Below are positions 1-12,542 of a stretch of DNA of 64,000 nucleotides, piece by piece; position 1 is the first letter of the stretch; each line of letters starts with the position of its first letter. The translations under genes and the position numbers were made by a program. The stretch is from Branchiostoma belcheri. Its lineage: Eukaryota > Chordata > Leptocardii > Amphioxiformes > Branchiostomatidae. Below the pieces are notes generated by a model. The model was not told the origin of the DNA, ran no database searches, and worked only from the letters and a program-made list of their open reading frames with translations. Where the stretch lies: contig NW_017803898.1 of NCBI RefSeq assembly GCF_001625305.1, positions 1,005,118 through 1,069,117 of the forward strand, given 5' to 3'.

Positions 1-22
1 ACAGACAGTGGTATTGTGTGAG

Positions 23-24
<2 letters not shown>

Positions 25-54
<30 letters not shown>

Positions 55-95
55 ACTGTGTGTGTGTTTTTGTGTGTGTGTGTCTGTGAGTGTAT

Positions 96-146
<51 letters not shown>

Positions 147-290
147 TGTGTGGGGGGGGGATAGTGTTCAGCACCAAGGACAGGGGTATGTGTGTGTGTA
201 TGTTTGTGTGTGGATAGTGTTCAGCACCAAGGACAGGGCCTAGGGGTATATGTGTGGGTGTGAGTGTGGGTGGGTGTTTGGGTGTGTGAC
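25..290. repeat. TG microsatellite cluster
   Basis: Long runs of (TG)n, with interspersed TATG and GGGG, followed by two copies of TAGTGTTCAGCACCAAGGAC. Left of the last visible exon of the repeat-protein gene. Confidence 0.9.
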
Positions 291-404
291 AAACGTTACT
301 CTTTAGGGACCAACTCCCCTGGCTGTTATTTCTCTATTTTGCCATTTTCTACTCTTTCCGTTTTCCAGCCCCTACCTGAACCCTAGTATTATCAGCCCAC
401 TAAC

Positions 405-3400
405 CTCAGTAGTGAGGTCCTCCACCCGTGCTGCCGACATTTCCGCCTCCGTCCCCATCCTGATGACGTCATCCTCACGGTGGGATAGCTCCTCCGTAAG
501 TTTGCGTAAGTCGTCCTCCGTCTCGGCCAGCTGTCTCTCCCGGTCCGAGATGACCTTGTGCACGTTCTTGTAGAGGTCAGCAAGATGGCGGAGGATGAAG
601 TCTTTCTGCTGGATGGGAGTCAGGTACTGCAAAAGAAGGAACATTGATAATGAGTACTAGTCTCCTAGACTCCTTTGCAGGCTGAATTACTAGTAGAAAT
701 CGGCCTAAAAAGGAGAAATCATTGACCAGAGGAGATGAGAGACTAAATGAGTATCAGGAAACTGATTTACAGGATCTTTTCTATGTTTGTTGGCTTCTGA
801 TTATTACGACAGAGGTCATAGTTCAGCACTAAGAACAGAGACAGGGAAAGTCCTTCAGCACTAAGGACAGAGGAGGCCCTTCAGCACTATACAAGAGGGC
901 TTTACTACATCCAAGCTGTAGGCTAGCATGATGTACTTTCTTTCTATTTATTGTTTGAGTTGGAGTTGGTTTAATTTTCATTACGAAATTAACTCAGATA
1001 AACTTTAATGCTGATAGAACGTTTTGTGTATACCCACTGCCCCCCTCCCTTCCTACGTTGTGTGCCCATTATGCCTGTATACCATTGCCTGCAACAAAGA
1101 GAAACCGTCTCACCTTGACTCTTAACTTGTGTGGGTTCTTAACTGGCAAGTATCCGAATCCTAGCCTGACTATCTACGCGTGCACGCTCTAAGTAACAAG
1201 TAACAGAACCGGAACGTCTCTAAAACAAGTCCGAACCGAACATTCTGGGCCTTGAACTTTGACCCCTAAAAACCTGATTACACAGATAGAGAATACATAC
1301 AAAATACTACACGGTGTATTCCGTATCGCCCTTGGGTTCTTGGCTTGCAACTGTCAAAGTATCTGAATCCTAGCCTGACTATCTAAGGCGTGCACGCTCT
1401 AACTAACAAGTAACGTACCTGGAACGTCTCTAAAACAAGTCTGACCTCAACTCAGAATGGCGCTAACCGAATATCAGGGGCCTTGAACTTTGACCCCTAA
1501 AAAACCTGATTGTACTTATCTTGTCCCTATATGTACACCAACCTTGTCCGGTTCCGGAGCCGGTGCGGGACAGTGCAGGTGCAGCCGCCTCTCTTCCCCT
1601 CGCCCCCATCCCCACCCCCTCCTAAGTTGTGCGCCCATGCTAGCCCTGTAAGTACCCCCACCTTGTCCGGTTCGGGAGCCGGTACGGGACAGTGCGGGTG
1701 CAGGCGTCTCTCCCACTCCTTCTTCACAGACTCGCGAGTCGCCGCCACCGCTGCCGACACGGTCTGGTCAGACTTGCTACCGAAGCTGTAGCAACAACAA
1801 CGTATACATTGGAATCTTGGAGCTCGTTTCGAACACGTTTCTAAAATTTGAAAAGGGTTCTAAAAATGGTTCTAAAATTCGAACATAAAGTGGAAAATGG
1901 TTCTAAAATCATGGTTCTAAAATTCGAAAGATGACCTAAAAACATGGTTCTAATATTCGGAAAGGGTTCTAAAACATGGTTCTAAAATTCGAAAGGGTTC
2001 TAAAACATGGTTCTAATATTCGAAAGGGGTTCTTAAAACATGGTTCTAAAGTTCGAAAATGGTTCTAAAAGCATGGATCTAAAATTCGAAAAGAAATCTA
2101 AGAACATGGTTCTTACAGTCGAAAAGGGTTATAAAACATGGTTCTAAAAGTCGAAAAGGGTTCTAAAACATAGTTCTAAAAGTCAAAAAAGAATCGTAAA
2201 ACATGGTTCTTCGAAAATATTCTTAAGACTGTATGGCAAATAGTAACTGCCTGACAGCAGTCACCAGAATATCTAATTGTATTGTAATGATATTGTACAT
2301 TTCGCATTCCACTAAATTTGACAACTTTGTGACTGAAGTAACTGGCATGACGCAGGGTAAGCCGGTAAGTGTTGTTTACAGAATAACACAAAACATGTTG
2401 TCATCACAGGTTACACAACAGGATTCTCAATATTGTTGCTAGTATGTGACGTAGGTACGCATGTACATAATAATGTACGAATAATCATAGGAAAGAAAAT
2501 ACTCTTGCAGATTGTGTCTGGTGTTCAAATCATAAAATCAAGGTACTTTTGTCACAATTGTGGATCTGGATAAACTTAAACAAGGAACTAAGTAACCCCT
2601 CACCTTGCTTCGCTGCCTAGACTGGACAAAGACTCGGACCTCTCCGTAAGTTTGAAGCTGACAGACCTTTTAAACGACGTCTTTTCTTTGGTCGGCAGCC
2701 TGTGGAGGGAAAGCAGACGTAGTTTGACGTGTTTTGGTTTTATTCATAAAAATGGCAAAAAAAAAAACATAGTAAAGTTAGTTCCGTCATCAGTTATTCA
2801 AGAAAGCAGCATCCTCAAAAACTAGATTTTTTGGTCAAAAATATATATAAATATGGATGTTTGGAAATTAGTAAGAAAGCTATGCACATCTAAAAACGTA
2901 CAGGAGACCAGAAAGATCACAAAAAAAATTCAATACATAGAACGGGGACTATTCATCATCGATTGTCTTGAAAGACGAAGTCAAACTGTAGCAGACGATC
3001 AGACAATAATTGTACTTAACTTCTGTTACACTGCATGCATTTATTATTTATTAGCCTTTATTCGATCGGACATAATTTTTCAAATAAAGAATCTACATGT
3101 TATGGATTAATCAATAACGTGAGACGAACAGTATCAGTCTACCTTAAAGACGACGTCCGCCTGAAGTTGGACAGTTCTTCTTTCTTGTCCTCTTTGGTCG
3201 TCTTTTTCTGTTTGGGCCAGGTCATGTTTTGTCCGACGTTGTCCGGTAACCTTGCCATCTCCTGGGCACTTCTCTGACCTGCCGGAATATTTTGCTGCTG
3301 CCCATCCGGAATCCGTTTTCCGGATATTGCAGCTTTGGGGCCACCTCCTGGTGGCATACCTTGTGTCTTCGTTGGCACTTTGGTCTTTGTGGGTTTAGAG

Positions 3401-6400
3401 TTGGTCCTCTTCCCGTTTCCGTTTAGCGGAGGGTGCCTGGACAACCCGTCTTTTCTGCTGTTGCCTGCATCTTCCTTTTCGCTGTCTGTGCTCTCTCTTC
3501 GCGGGATGGAAGACTTCTTGGCTCGAGCGGGAAGTTTAACAGGAGCTCCGCTGTCTGGGTTTCCTAAAGGGCTGTTTTCGAGGCTATTCCGAGTTGGTGA
3601 ATAGTTTTCTGTGGTGTGTTCGTCAGTTTGGACAACTGTCTCCGATTCTGTTGTTGATGATTTTTCCGCCTCAGCCAACCTGACTTCCTCGGCAAGACTG
3701 TTTACCGGATTCTCGAGATTGCCATCAACGATGGTCGGACTTTCTGTAATGTCTGCATCACTGTTTGGGACCTCTTGTGTTCTCAATGCTGTATGAGAAT
3801 CGTGGCCACTTTCCTGTACTATAGATGTACAGTCTGCGTCACCGCTGTTACCATTTGTTTGTTGTACGACGCTACCGTCGCCGGTTTTGTTGTGATCAAT
3901 GCCGTGCGTTTGTTGCTGTGCGGCAGCTGGCGTGTTGTCGGGTCCGGGTCCGTCGCACGAATATTGGCCATCAGATAATACCTCACCACCCTGTACTATT
4001 TCTTGAGCATTTAGCACATTTTCGCTTATATGAAGGACTTCTGTTGTTGATGTCTCACTACTGTAGGCAACATAATCGCCCCTATAGGTAGTCTCGCCTC
4101 TTGAATCGTCCATGTTGCGCCTAACTTCTGATGGTGGAACACCCACCTGTTGTGTTTCCGGATCGGTAGGTTCTACCGTAGGTTTGTCCCTGGTCGTATC
4201 CACCCGGATCTTTGTCGCTAAGTCCGGAGATACCGTCGGAGCTGTTCCGATGCGATTTGTCGAAGTCAGACAAGCTTCAGTGTGCTGAGGATTCGGTGTT
4301 TGAAGATCTGTTGGTTGCTGTTTCTCGTCTTGTGTGTTTCGGAGCTCTTGCCCGGCTGTGCAGGTTGCATCCACGTTGCCATTCCCGGCATGCCCTGCGC
4401 TGTTGCCCGTCGCAGCTGTTGCCGCGTGGCCAGGGGTACATCCGGGTCCCTCGGGCGGCTCGGTCACGTGATAAGAGGAGGGTTCAGCGCTTCCTTGTTG
4501 AATGAGAGTAGAAAGTGTCTCCTCTTTATTTTCTGCCTTTTCTTCGACAGAAACGATCTTACTAGAAGAGACTTTGGTCTCAGGTTTTCTTCTACCCGTT
4601 GGACGAACCTCGTCTGTCTTTTCAGTGTTATCTATATTCGGTTGTTGTTCTCTGATGCTTCTCTCAGAAGGTTCTTCCAATACCTTTACAGAACAGGGGT
4701 GACAAGGCTCGTCTGGGCCAGAAACTACAGCATCGTCCGTCAAAGAGGAAGTTTTCCTTTCTTCTTGAAGTGGCAAGACATCTTCGACGAAAGTGTCTGT
4801 CACCTGGCAGCCATTTTCTTCTGCTTTGGATGGAGCTTGCTCTTCCTGATTTTTGCTGTCATTGTCCAATATTGTCTGTAACTGTGGGTCATTGTCAGGC
4901 GTTCGTTTTGTTGGCAGATCTGGACACGTTTCCTCTAGTTCCATTTCTGGTTGCTCGAGGACGACAGCTAAACTAGGGCCCTGATCAATAGAAAAGCATG
5001 ATGATACAATCAACGGTTTATTATTGCTTTGTGTGAGGGTTGGCATGTCAATGTTCGGGTCTTTCTTCTTCTTTAAGTTTGCGCTTACCGCTGAAGCGTC
5101 GGTCTTTTCGGTAGAAGTAGAACCACTGCCCGGAGATCTAGACCTTGAATTTTCTTGAACCGACCCCTTTTGGAGGGTTTGATCTCTTTTGAGGGACGTT
5201 CTTCTATCTGGCGACTGGCACCGCTTGGGAGAGGGGCTACGTTTTGGGGATTGAGTCCTGTTGTTGGAGGGTGGACTTCTACTCGGAGACCTCTTTGGAG
5301 ATGGTTTTCGGTTTGGAGACTGGGATGGACTACTATCTGGGGACTTGCCCCTTTTGGGGGTGGGATTATTCTTATGGGAGGGGCTTCTCTTGGGGGAGGG
5401 GCTTCTACGCGGAGAGTGGGATCTTTTGGGGGACCCAGGGGCTCTGCATGGGGACTGGCATCGCTTGAGAGGTGGTCCTCTACTTGGAGACTGACTCCTC
5501 TTGGGAGAAGGCCCTCCACGGCTTGGGGATTGACCCCTCTTTGGAGATTGACATCTATTAGGAGACTGGCCCCTTTTGGGAGATGGTCCTTTGTTTGGGA
5601 ACTGGCCTCTTTTTTCAGACGGTTTTCTACTTGGAGACTGGGTTCTTTTTGGAGGTGGCACTCTGTTGGGTGACTGGTGAGCTATTTCAGATGGCTTTCT
5701 ACTTGGAGATTGCTCTCTTTTTGGAGATGGTACACTTGTTGGAGACTGGGTCCTTTGTTCAGACGGTTTTCTGCTTGGAGATGGCGCTCTTTTTGGAGAT
5801 GACTCTCCGCTTGAAGATTGGCCACTTTTTGTAGATGGTTCTCTCTTGGGAGACTGGTCACTTTTTGAAGACTGTTTTCTGCTTGGCGAATGGGCCCTTT
5901 TTGGAGACGGAGCTCCGTTTGAAGACTGGACACCTTTTGGAGACGTAACATTGTTTGGAGAATGGTCATTTTTCGGAGACTGGCTCCTACTTTCGGACGG
6001 TTTTCTACTTGGAGACTGGGCTCTTTTTGGAGATGGGGACTTGGCTCTTTTTGGAGACGGAGACTTGGCTCTTTTTGGTGATGGGGACTGGGCTCTTTTT
6101 GGTGATGGAGACTGTGCTCTTTTTGGCGACGGAGACTGTGATCTCTTTGGAGATGGTACAGTTTTCGGAGATGGTCCTCTGCTTGGGGACTGGCCCTTTT
6201 TTGCAGACGACATTTTGTCTGAAGATTCGCCCCTCCTGGGGGTTATCTTTCTATCGGAAGACCTTTCCTTGGTTGGAGACTGGCTCCGTGGGTCTTCGCT
6301 GGAGGAAGAACTTATGGCAGGGTCGGTTCCTGAGGTTTTGCTTGTCGATTTTTCCTGAGTTTCTGATGTCACTGCGGCCCCGCCAGCGGGGTCCTTTACC

Positions 6401-7501
6401 TGCAAATATGTCATAAAGAAACTTTTACACAAATTATTTTCGGAGAATAAGTTCGAGTATCATGAAACCACACACAACGCAAACTTATCATGAAAGGGAA
6501 GTGGGGGTGGTTGGGTGCGGCAAACTGTACTCTCTAGCGGACCAACTCCCCTGGTATGTTATCTCTATATTTGGCCAATTTTTACTCTTTCTAGCCGCAT
6601 CCTGAAGCCTGGTAGAGGCTAGGGGGCTGTGCCAGGTAGACTCACCTGTGTTGTTACAGCGCATGTCTGCAGCTTCCCTCCGCTGCAGCCGTTCTCTGCA
6701 GTCCACGCAGCAGCGTCTTTATTCTCAGGCTGCAGCTTTTTCTCTTCGGCGCTGAACTTCGGGAAGGACGAACTTTTCACGAACAGGTTTCCCTCGCTCA
6801 GTCGGCGGCGTAGGAATGGCAACAGTTTCTTGGTTTTGGATTTCTTCGTTTTCGTCTTCTCGTCTTTCGTTCCTTCAGAAGACGTCTTCTTCCCTGATGT
6901 AGACATCTCGAAGCAACTGAGGGGACTCAAGTCCTAGGTTTAAAAAGAAAAAAATCTTTTAACAGATTGTTGGCATCGTTTTATTTTTCGATTTTTCTGC
7001 CTATCGCTATGAAGTATTTTGAGGATTTTGAACAAGAGCACGATTGTAGGTAACAAGTGGACGTAAAAAGACAAAGAAAGAACAGTATACACTATATTAG
7101 GAGGTAATATTACATCGCCTGAGTACAGTGGTATTTAGCTATAGGACTGGTATCCAGTTTTAATTGTTTTATGTTGAAGTAATTTATTTCTTGTGAATGC
7201 AAGCCTGTCATGGACTCAAATGTGGTCTACTGGTAAATGAATGAGTAAAATGACAGGAATGGCATGGCAAGACTAATATCCAAGGGTTGTCAGAGGTAAA
7301 AGAGGGATAGAGATGAAGCCACCAAATCCCACACCGACAAATGATGCCTATATCTTCCATCACCTCTCCACCATTCTCCACTGTTGCGTGCGGTTCTGTC
7401 GCTAGCGGCAGGACAGTGTAGAGTAAGGGGATGCTTCCTTCAGACCTTCGTCGGCCCCTCTGGCCACGTTTGGAAAGCAGACTGCCCAGGCCAGGCTCCA
7501 T
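405..7501 (-). CDS. Ser/Pro/Lys/Arg-repeat protein with basic N-terminus and coiled-coil region (3' end outside window)
   Basis: I do not recognise an orthologue. Six exons join in frame on the minus strand: 7501-7364, 6933-6646, 6399-3143, 2699-2604, 1785-1662 and 626-405, giving 1375 aa so far; the gene continues past the left edge. Residues 47-142 are Lys-rich with a basic patch (KKLLPFLRRRLSEG). The giant exon encodes tens of tandem SPSPKRxQ or SPSRKPSE units (about residues 175-560), then an acidic, low-complexity Ser/Thr/Glu stretch, then a basic end. The last visible exon (YLTPIQQKDF onward) is a heptad-like charged coiled coil. SR/SPKR repeats are typical of phosphorylated nuclear-speckle or microtubule-associated scaffolds, so either role is only inference. 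The first exon (ATG at 7501) rests on a GTGATG donor and a good polypyrimidine acceptor; an alternative start is the ATG at 6906. The final exon could instead use a CAG|GTAGGG donor near 377. Confidence 0.72.
1133..1512. repeat. Two-copy tandem repeat, about 190 bp unit
   Basis: Each copy runs from GGGTTCTT through AATCCTAGCCTGACTATCTA to CCTTGAACTTTGACCCCTAA. Intronic, non-coding. Confidence 0.75.
1541..1605 (-). pseudogene. Extra copy of the 3' part of a coding exon and its donor
   Basis: Repeats the end of the exon at 1785-1662 (RRLHxHCPxPAPEPDK then GTTGG) about 115 bp away. It lacks its own acceptor, so it is either an alternative donor used by read-through or a silent relic. Confidence 0.7.
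1840..2212. repeat. Minisatellite of TGGTTCTAAAATTCGAAA units
   Basis: More than a dozen imperfect units of GGTTCTAAAA(C)ATGG and TTCTAAAATTCGAAA alternate in an intron of the repeat-protein gene. Confidence 0.85.
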
Positions 7502-7999
7502 ATTATGAGAAGCCGAACTTCTGTATGAGAGTAGTCTTAGAGCTGATGTAGTTAGATTTGTACATTACACTGAGCGACATGTTACACCTAACCCTTTGAA
7601 ACCTAACTCTAGACATTGTTTAAAGCTATCCAATGATAATGCCCCTACTGTACTTGGTGACAGGGATTTCCAAATTGCGATAGTTGTAGGAAAGAATGAA
7701 TTTTTGAACACCTCAACCCTTGGTTGATAACTCTAGCTGGTACTTGAATGCATATGTTATATACGATCAGGATGTACTCAGGCCGTAAACTATTTGTACG
7801 ATTTGTCCATCTATGTTATGACAGTGAATAAAAACACTTGGTTGTGTAAAAAGAGTCTCTTTACTCAATTTGGCCTCTATGTTATGACAATGACAGCTTG
7901 TTTTGTTGACGTACGGGTGTAGCGCCACAGTAGGCATATATCTGGTGACAGATGTTCTGCCGCGCTGCCCGGCGCCTGGAATAGTCGCCATGCCGCACG

Positions 8000-8760
8000 C
8001 GTGAGTTTACAATGCCGGGCATACTACTGCTCGGCTCAAGCTACATAGGGATGACTGCGTCTTTTATCTGTGTGTGTGCCAGTAACCTGCCCGGGTCAGC
8101 TAAACTAGTACTCTCCAAGCAGAGGTTTTGGCTTTGGGTTATTTTTGGCGTGTTTGTAGGATTTTTTATCTGGGTTTCTTTTTTGTCACCGAACCCCCAA
8201 AAAATTCCAGTGCAAAAAGAAATCCCCATAAAAAGCCTAAAAGCACGCCAAAAATTAGCAAACACCCAAACCCCTGCTTGGAGAGTACTAAAGTAGGATG
8301 TAGCTTGCACAAAATATATACCAGTGATGTGACTTTACATCTTATTTCTATTGACCATTTGCATCACCAAGCCTTCCTATATATAGAATTTCACTGATGC
8401 GGGTTTCTTTTAACTTGTTTTGATATCAAGTATTCTACCTTTTATTTGACATCCCGGCAAGTACAGAGTTTACAATGCCGGGCATACTCCCGCTCAGCTC
8501 AGGATACATGTACAGTTAGGGGAATGACTGCGTCCTTTATGCGTGTGACTGTATCCCGTTCGGGTCAGCTAAATTAGGATATAGGTTGCATACAATATAG
8601 GTGAAGTGACTTTATATATAACTTACTGCTATTACCATTTGTTATCGCAAAGCCTTAATAATAATGATCGCACTGATTTATATTTTAGATTAAAGATAGA
8701 ATACTCGATATCACAAGCTTTTAAGTTAGTCTAACTTGTGATATCGAGTTTTCTACCTTT
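8000..8760. repeat. Duplicated intergenic unit ending in a hairpin
   Basis: Two copies share TTTACAATGCCGGGCATACT (near 8006 and 8469) and continue for about 200 bp; only the first carries the MITE at 8109. At 8688-8760 the arms ACTCGATATCACAAG and CTTGTGATATCGAGT form a long hairpin. Confidence 0.7.
8109..8287. mobile_element. MITE, TA[ACG]TCTCCAAGCAG-TIR family, with 9-bp target duplication and visible empty site
   Basis: Inverted termini TACTCTCCAAGCAG and CTGCTTGGAGAGTA bound 179 bp. Flanks CTAAACTAG (8100-8108) and CTAAAGTAG (8288-8296) form a 9-bp target duplication. The neighbouring tandem copy of the host sequence keeps the unoccupied site CTAAATTAG at 8569-8577. Confidence 0.85.
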
Positions 8761-8959
8761 TATTTAACATCCCGACAAATACTGTTCTAATGTTTACTTG
8801 ATATATCGGCATTTACTATTTCAAACTTTTCTGTTTGTAAATTTGTATGAATGTTAACGTGCTGTCCTGGCGCAATTCAACCGTCTTGGCCGCAATGTTT
8901 GAGGCAATGCTACATGCCTTTCAAATAAAACCATTCATCTATATTCAGCTAGAGTAATT

Positions 8960-9800
8960 CAAACATAAGGAGGGCCGTTGTTTATAATTATTTGTGGAAC
9001 TTCACGATGTTAGCCCCCCGCTGTTAATCGTATATTAAGAGCAACTGTCAGTTGTCGCCTGTGTTATGTTGGGGAATTCGGGATTGGAAATGATATATGG
9101 CCATATATATGCATAATAGGCATTTATAAGTCCAGTAAATAACGGCTAATTGTAGGGGGGGCAGTAGCGTAAGATGTTGGAAATTTACGTTTTTAGTCGC
9201 GATCCTTCTTACTCTCTCACTTTTAATCGGTATTAAGATTAACTGTCAGTTGTGGGGTGGGGAATTCTTGATCGGAAATAATATATTATGTATGATAAGC
9301 ACTTGTCTAGTGAATTACAGCCAACTTAATAGGACTGTAGCGTAATCTGTGGGCAGTTCACGTTTCCAATCTTCATTCCTGTCACTATATCACTTTGAGT
9401 GTAAGAAGTGCTTAGAGATGTATTTTAGTTTTCTCTAGTTATCTTTCCTTATTTTTATTATACCATTTGTCATTATCAATCATATTACATCTCTAAATAG
9501 CTTGTAGAGTAGAGTCTAGAATCTTTATTACTACTCAACATGGACAGCTTTGGCATCAACATAATTTGACATTATAACATGTACACATCAAGTGTAATTA
9601 ATGTATACATTTTATAACAAAGTGGCAATATTCCGTGTCGAGTCTATGGTAGATGCCAATGTGCTAATGTAAGTATATTATCAATTTACACATTTTTATT
9701 ACTATCAACATGGATAGCTTTGGCATCAGCATAATTTGGCATGATTATAACGTGTAATTAATGTATACATGTTATAACGAAGTGCCGATGTTACGCTCTA
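8960..9800. repeat. Diverged tandem repeats in gene-free DNA
   Basis: Two about-200-bp units share AACTGTCAGTTG and GGGGAATTC blocks (about 9040 and 9240). Two further units share AACATGGA[CT]AGCTTTGGCATCA and GTAATTAATGTATACAT (9538 and 9707). No coding signal. Confidence 0.6.
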
Positions 9801-10443
9801 GTTTCCAGTCGTTACTAATTGCTCCCCTGACAACTCATCAACGACCAGACCATTTTGGGACATATTTGTTCCGCTAAACGCATGACGCACTCTGAGTAAT
9901 TGAGATATACGCTTGCAACACCACTACAGCATATGACAAACCTGCAAAAAAAGATGGACCAATCATGGATATATAGTACATACATCGTCTTCCAACGCCT
10001 CAAAAGAAGAAATCAAAACCAGCAAAACTAGTACCATGTATGTTGTAGGAAATGCAGTACACATACGTGTATAATGTTAGACGTAGTCTCTCATGCGTAC
10101 CATTGTATTTTCTTTCTTCATACATGTACATGTCGTTTCAATGTTTGTACCTGCAATTAGCCCTAGGGCAATAAACTTCATATATACATGTAGATATATA
10201 GGAAGAAATTATGCAACAAACCTGTGGATAATGAAGGCTGAACGGTTCCTATAGCGTCGAATGACGGGATCTGCTCAAAATCCCGGACGCTGGTAGCTCG
10301 TAACTTGAATAATATCCGGTTGTGCACGTACAACTGCAGGCCTGCATGTATTTAACACTCCATGGCGATGACTATGACTGACTCAGTGTAGCACACGCAC
10401 AGGGATTTTCCGTCGCCCTCCACCAATGCGCTAAGCAGCCCGG

Positions 10444-10905
10444 TTTGCTAGCCTGGGTACCAAACCTTTAGTCGGCTTGGAGTTGATTTTCCTGCCTCAG
10501 CCTTTACTATTAAAGCCACAGGCGAGCTACACCACGGCCACGGACCTATATCCAGTTGGTTTCCCTGTATCCGCTGACGTCTTGTATTGCTGATTCTTCT
10601 ACGGTATTGTTAGCCTGGGTACCAAACCTTTGGTCGGCTTGGAGTTGGTTTTCCTACCCCAGCCTTTATACTAAAGCACAGGCGAGCTATTCCACTGACC
10701 TACTAGTATATCCAGCTGGTTTCCCTGTATCCGCTGACTTGTATTGCCGATTCTTCTACTGTATTGTTAGCCTGGGTACCAACCTTTGGTCGGCTTGGCG
10801 TTGGTTTTCCTTATTAAACTTAAAGCACAGGCGAGCTATACCACGGACCTAGTAGTATATCCAGCTGGTTTCCCTGTATCCGCTGACTTCCAGTATTACG
10901 CCAAG
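10444..10905. repeat. Three tandem copies of a 157-163 bp unit
   Basis: Copies begin at about 10449, 10612 and 10769 with TAGCCTGGGTACCAA and contain GGCTTGGAGTTG (or GGCTTGGCGTTG), CACAGGCGAGCTA and GGTTTCCCTGTATCCGCTGA. The start resembles the MITE terminus at 50762. Confidence 0.85.
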
Positions 10906-11837
10906 TCTTCTATTGCGCACAGAGTTGTGAGCGAAGAAGTCTGCAAAAAGCTAGTCCGGGTGCGCGGTAGGTGGGGCCTGGTTTGGCGGCCCGAAACGCT
11001 ACCAGCCCCGAAGAGATACCACTGAGCTCACGGTGGTCTGGTTACCAGGCTACCCGCGTATATATCCTGGCACGCTGCTGAAGACTTCTTGCTTGCGATG
11101 TGTAGTGACCATAAAAATCACTGCTGTTGTACACGACAACTGGAAATCACACCACCAGAGGCACGTAGATGTCGCATGTACACAAGGGTCCCTCCTCGGT
11201 CCATGTATAGGTAAAACGAAAGTTGTTCCGGGACGAAGGTTCCGTTCGGAAAAGGAAATTCTGATCCTCGCGAGCGGACGTGAGTTTCTACGACCGGTCG
11301 ACTAGCAAGGGACCAGCCATTATACATCCCCGAGTGGGTGTCCGAAGATAGGGACCGTCCAAAGACAAATATTGGTCCCACAGTGATCATTAATAATGGC
11401 AATAATTATTGGCCATCATTCACAAATACAATTTCCAGGAAGTGAAGTTGAAAATGTCTATGCTTGACCCAGTGACCCAGAATAGATTCGGACGCATTTG
11501 CTACCACAGGGTTTCAGCATAGAAGAGAGTATGATAATTGAGAATCATGTTCATTACTATCACTGTATAATTCCTTTTTCGACTGTTGGATATTCAATCG
11601 GGTTGTACGGTTGGATGTCAAAACTAAGGGATTACAACTTGTGTTCTGGCTCGCTGTTTCATATGATACTTGTACTTAGCCCCTGTATAATGTCCTGTGC
11701 CCAGATACCTGCCAAACCCCAGGACTATTGGGGAGTCGGCGAAAGGCGAGGTTTAGTTACTAATAGGCTATAATTATATATCTTATTACACCAACAGTAA
11801 ATACATCACGATATATTCCGACAAAGTAGCGGACGGC

Positions 11838-11996
11838 TAGTCTCCAAGCAGATGCTAGGGTGGCAAAAGACAATATCCATTGGTCAGAGAGGGTCCAATA
11901 CGCCACCCAGTGCCTTTCTGGGTCTTTCTGGTCAATGGATACTGCCTGGCCAATTTGATACTGTCTTATGCCACCCTAGGATCCGCTTGGAGATTA
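11838..11996. mobile_element. MITE, same TCTCCAAGCAG-TIR family
   Basis: Termini TAGTCTCCAAGCAGAT and (A)TCCGCTTGGAGATTA, with internal CTAGGGTGGC repeated inversely. Flanks GCGGACGGC and GTGGACGGT are a diverged 9-bp target duplication (7 of 9). Confidence 0.8.
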
Positions 11997-12475
11997 GTGG
12001 ACGGTCCCCGAATGTCCCGGTCTGGTTTCTGATGAATAAGGTTGTGCTGATGCCCGCAGCTGTCGCGGCACGTGTCGGACGGACGGAGAATGGCGCCTTT
12101 TGTCTACAGTAACGCCACATCAACGACAAATGCCGACCGCATAACAGATCGAACAAATAAAAACAAAGTTACAACAAAAACAAGTTCCAAGCCAGCGCTC
12201 CATTTTTGAGAATGGTGACCAATAAAGCCTAAGGATAGACGTTTCCCTCTTAGCGTTATAATTTGTCCTATTGAAACTAGCATCATTGGACACGATAGAT
12301 GAAGAAGAGTAATATAATCATGCAATGATACCTCCATGGTATAATTAAGGCTTTGGCTTATTTTTGGCGGTAGTATTCGGCTATATTTTAGGCATTTTTA
12401 TTACTTGTTTTTTTAAACTGGTATCTTTTTTTGCGCCGGCGCCTAGCCAAATGGTGGCAAATGGTAATTGACTGA

Positions 12476-12542
12476 CAAATGGATACTGCCTGGCCAATTT
12501 GATACTGTCTTTGTAACCACCGAAAAATTTGCTTGGAGATTA
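12476..12542. mobile_element. Solo 3' end of the same MITE family
   Basis: Repeats ATGGATACTGCCTGGCCAAT and the GCTTGGAGATTA terminus of the element at 11838-11996. No matching left end was found. Confidence 0.6.

Noticed and set aside
28..243. Cys/Val repeat frames in TG microsatellites (also 13421-13857 and 20101-20818)
   Set aside because: They are translations of dinucleotide repeats with no start context, splice support or complexity.
3335..6416. Several long plus-strand open frames opposite the SPKR-repeat exon
   Set aside because: They are mirror frames of a repetitive coding exon. The minus-strand frame is continuous for over 1000 codons and its splice phases match neighbouring exons.
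8012..8397. Open frames crossing the MITE at 8109
   Set aside because: They run through the inverted termini of a transposon in both strands and reflect its sequence symmetry.
11118..11402. Minus-strand frame with protein-like composition
   Set aside because: No recognisable motif, no consistent splice partners, and it lies in repeat-rich DNA.
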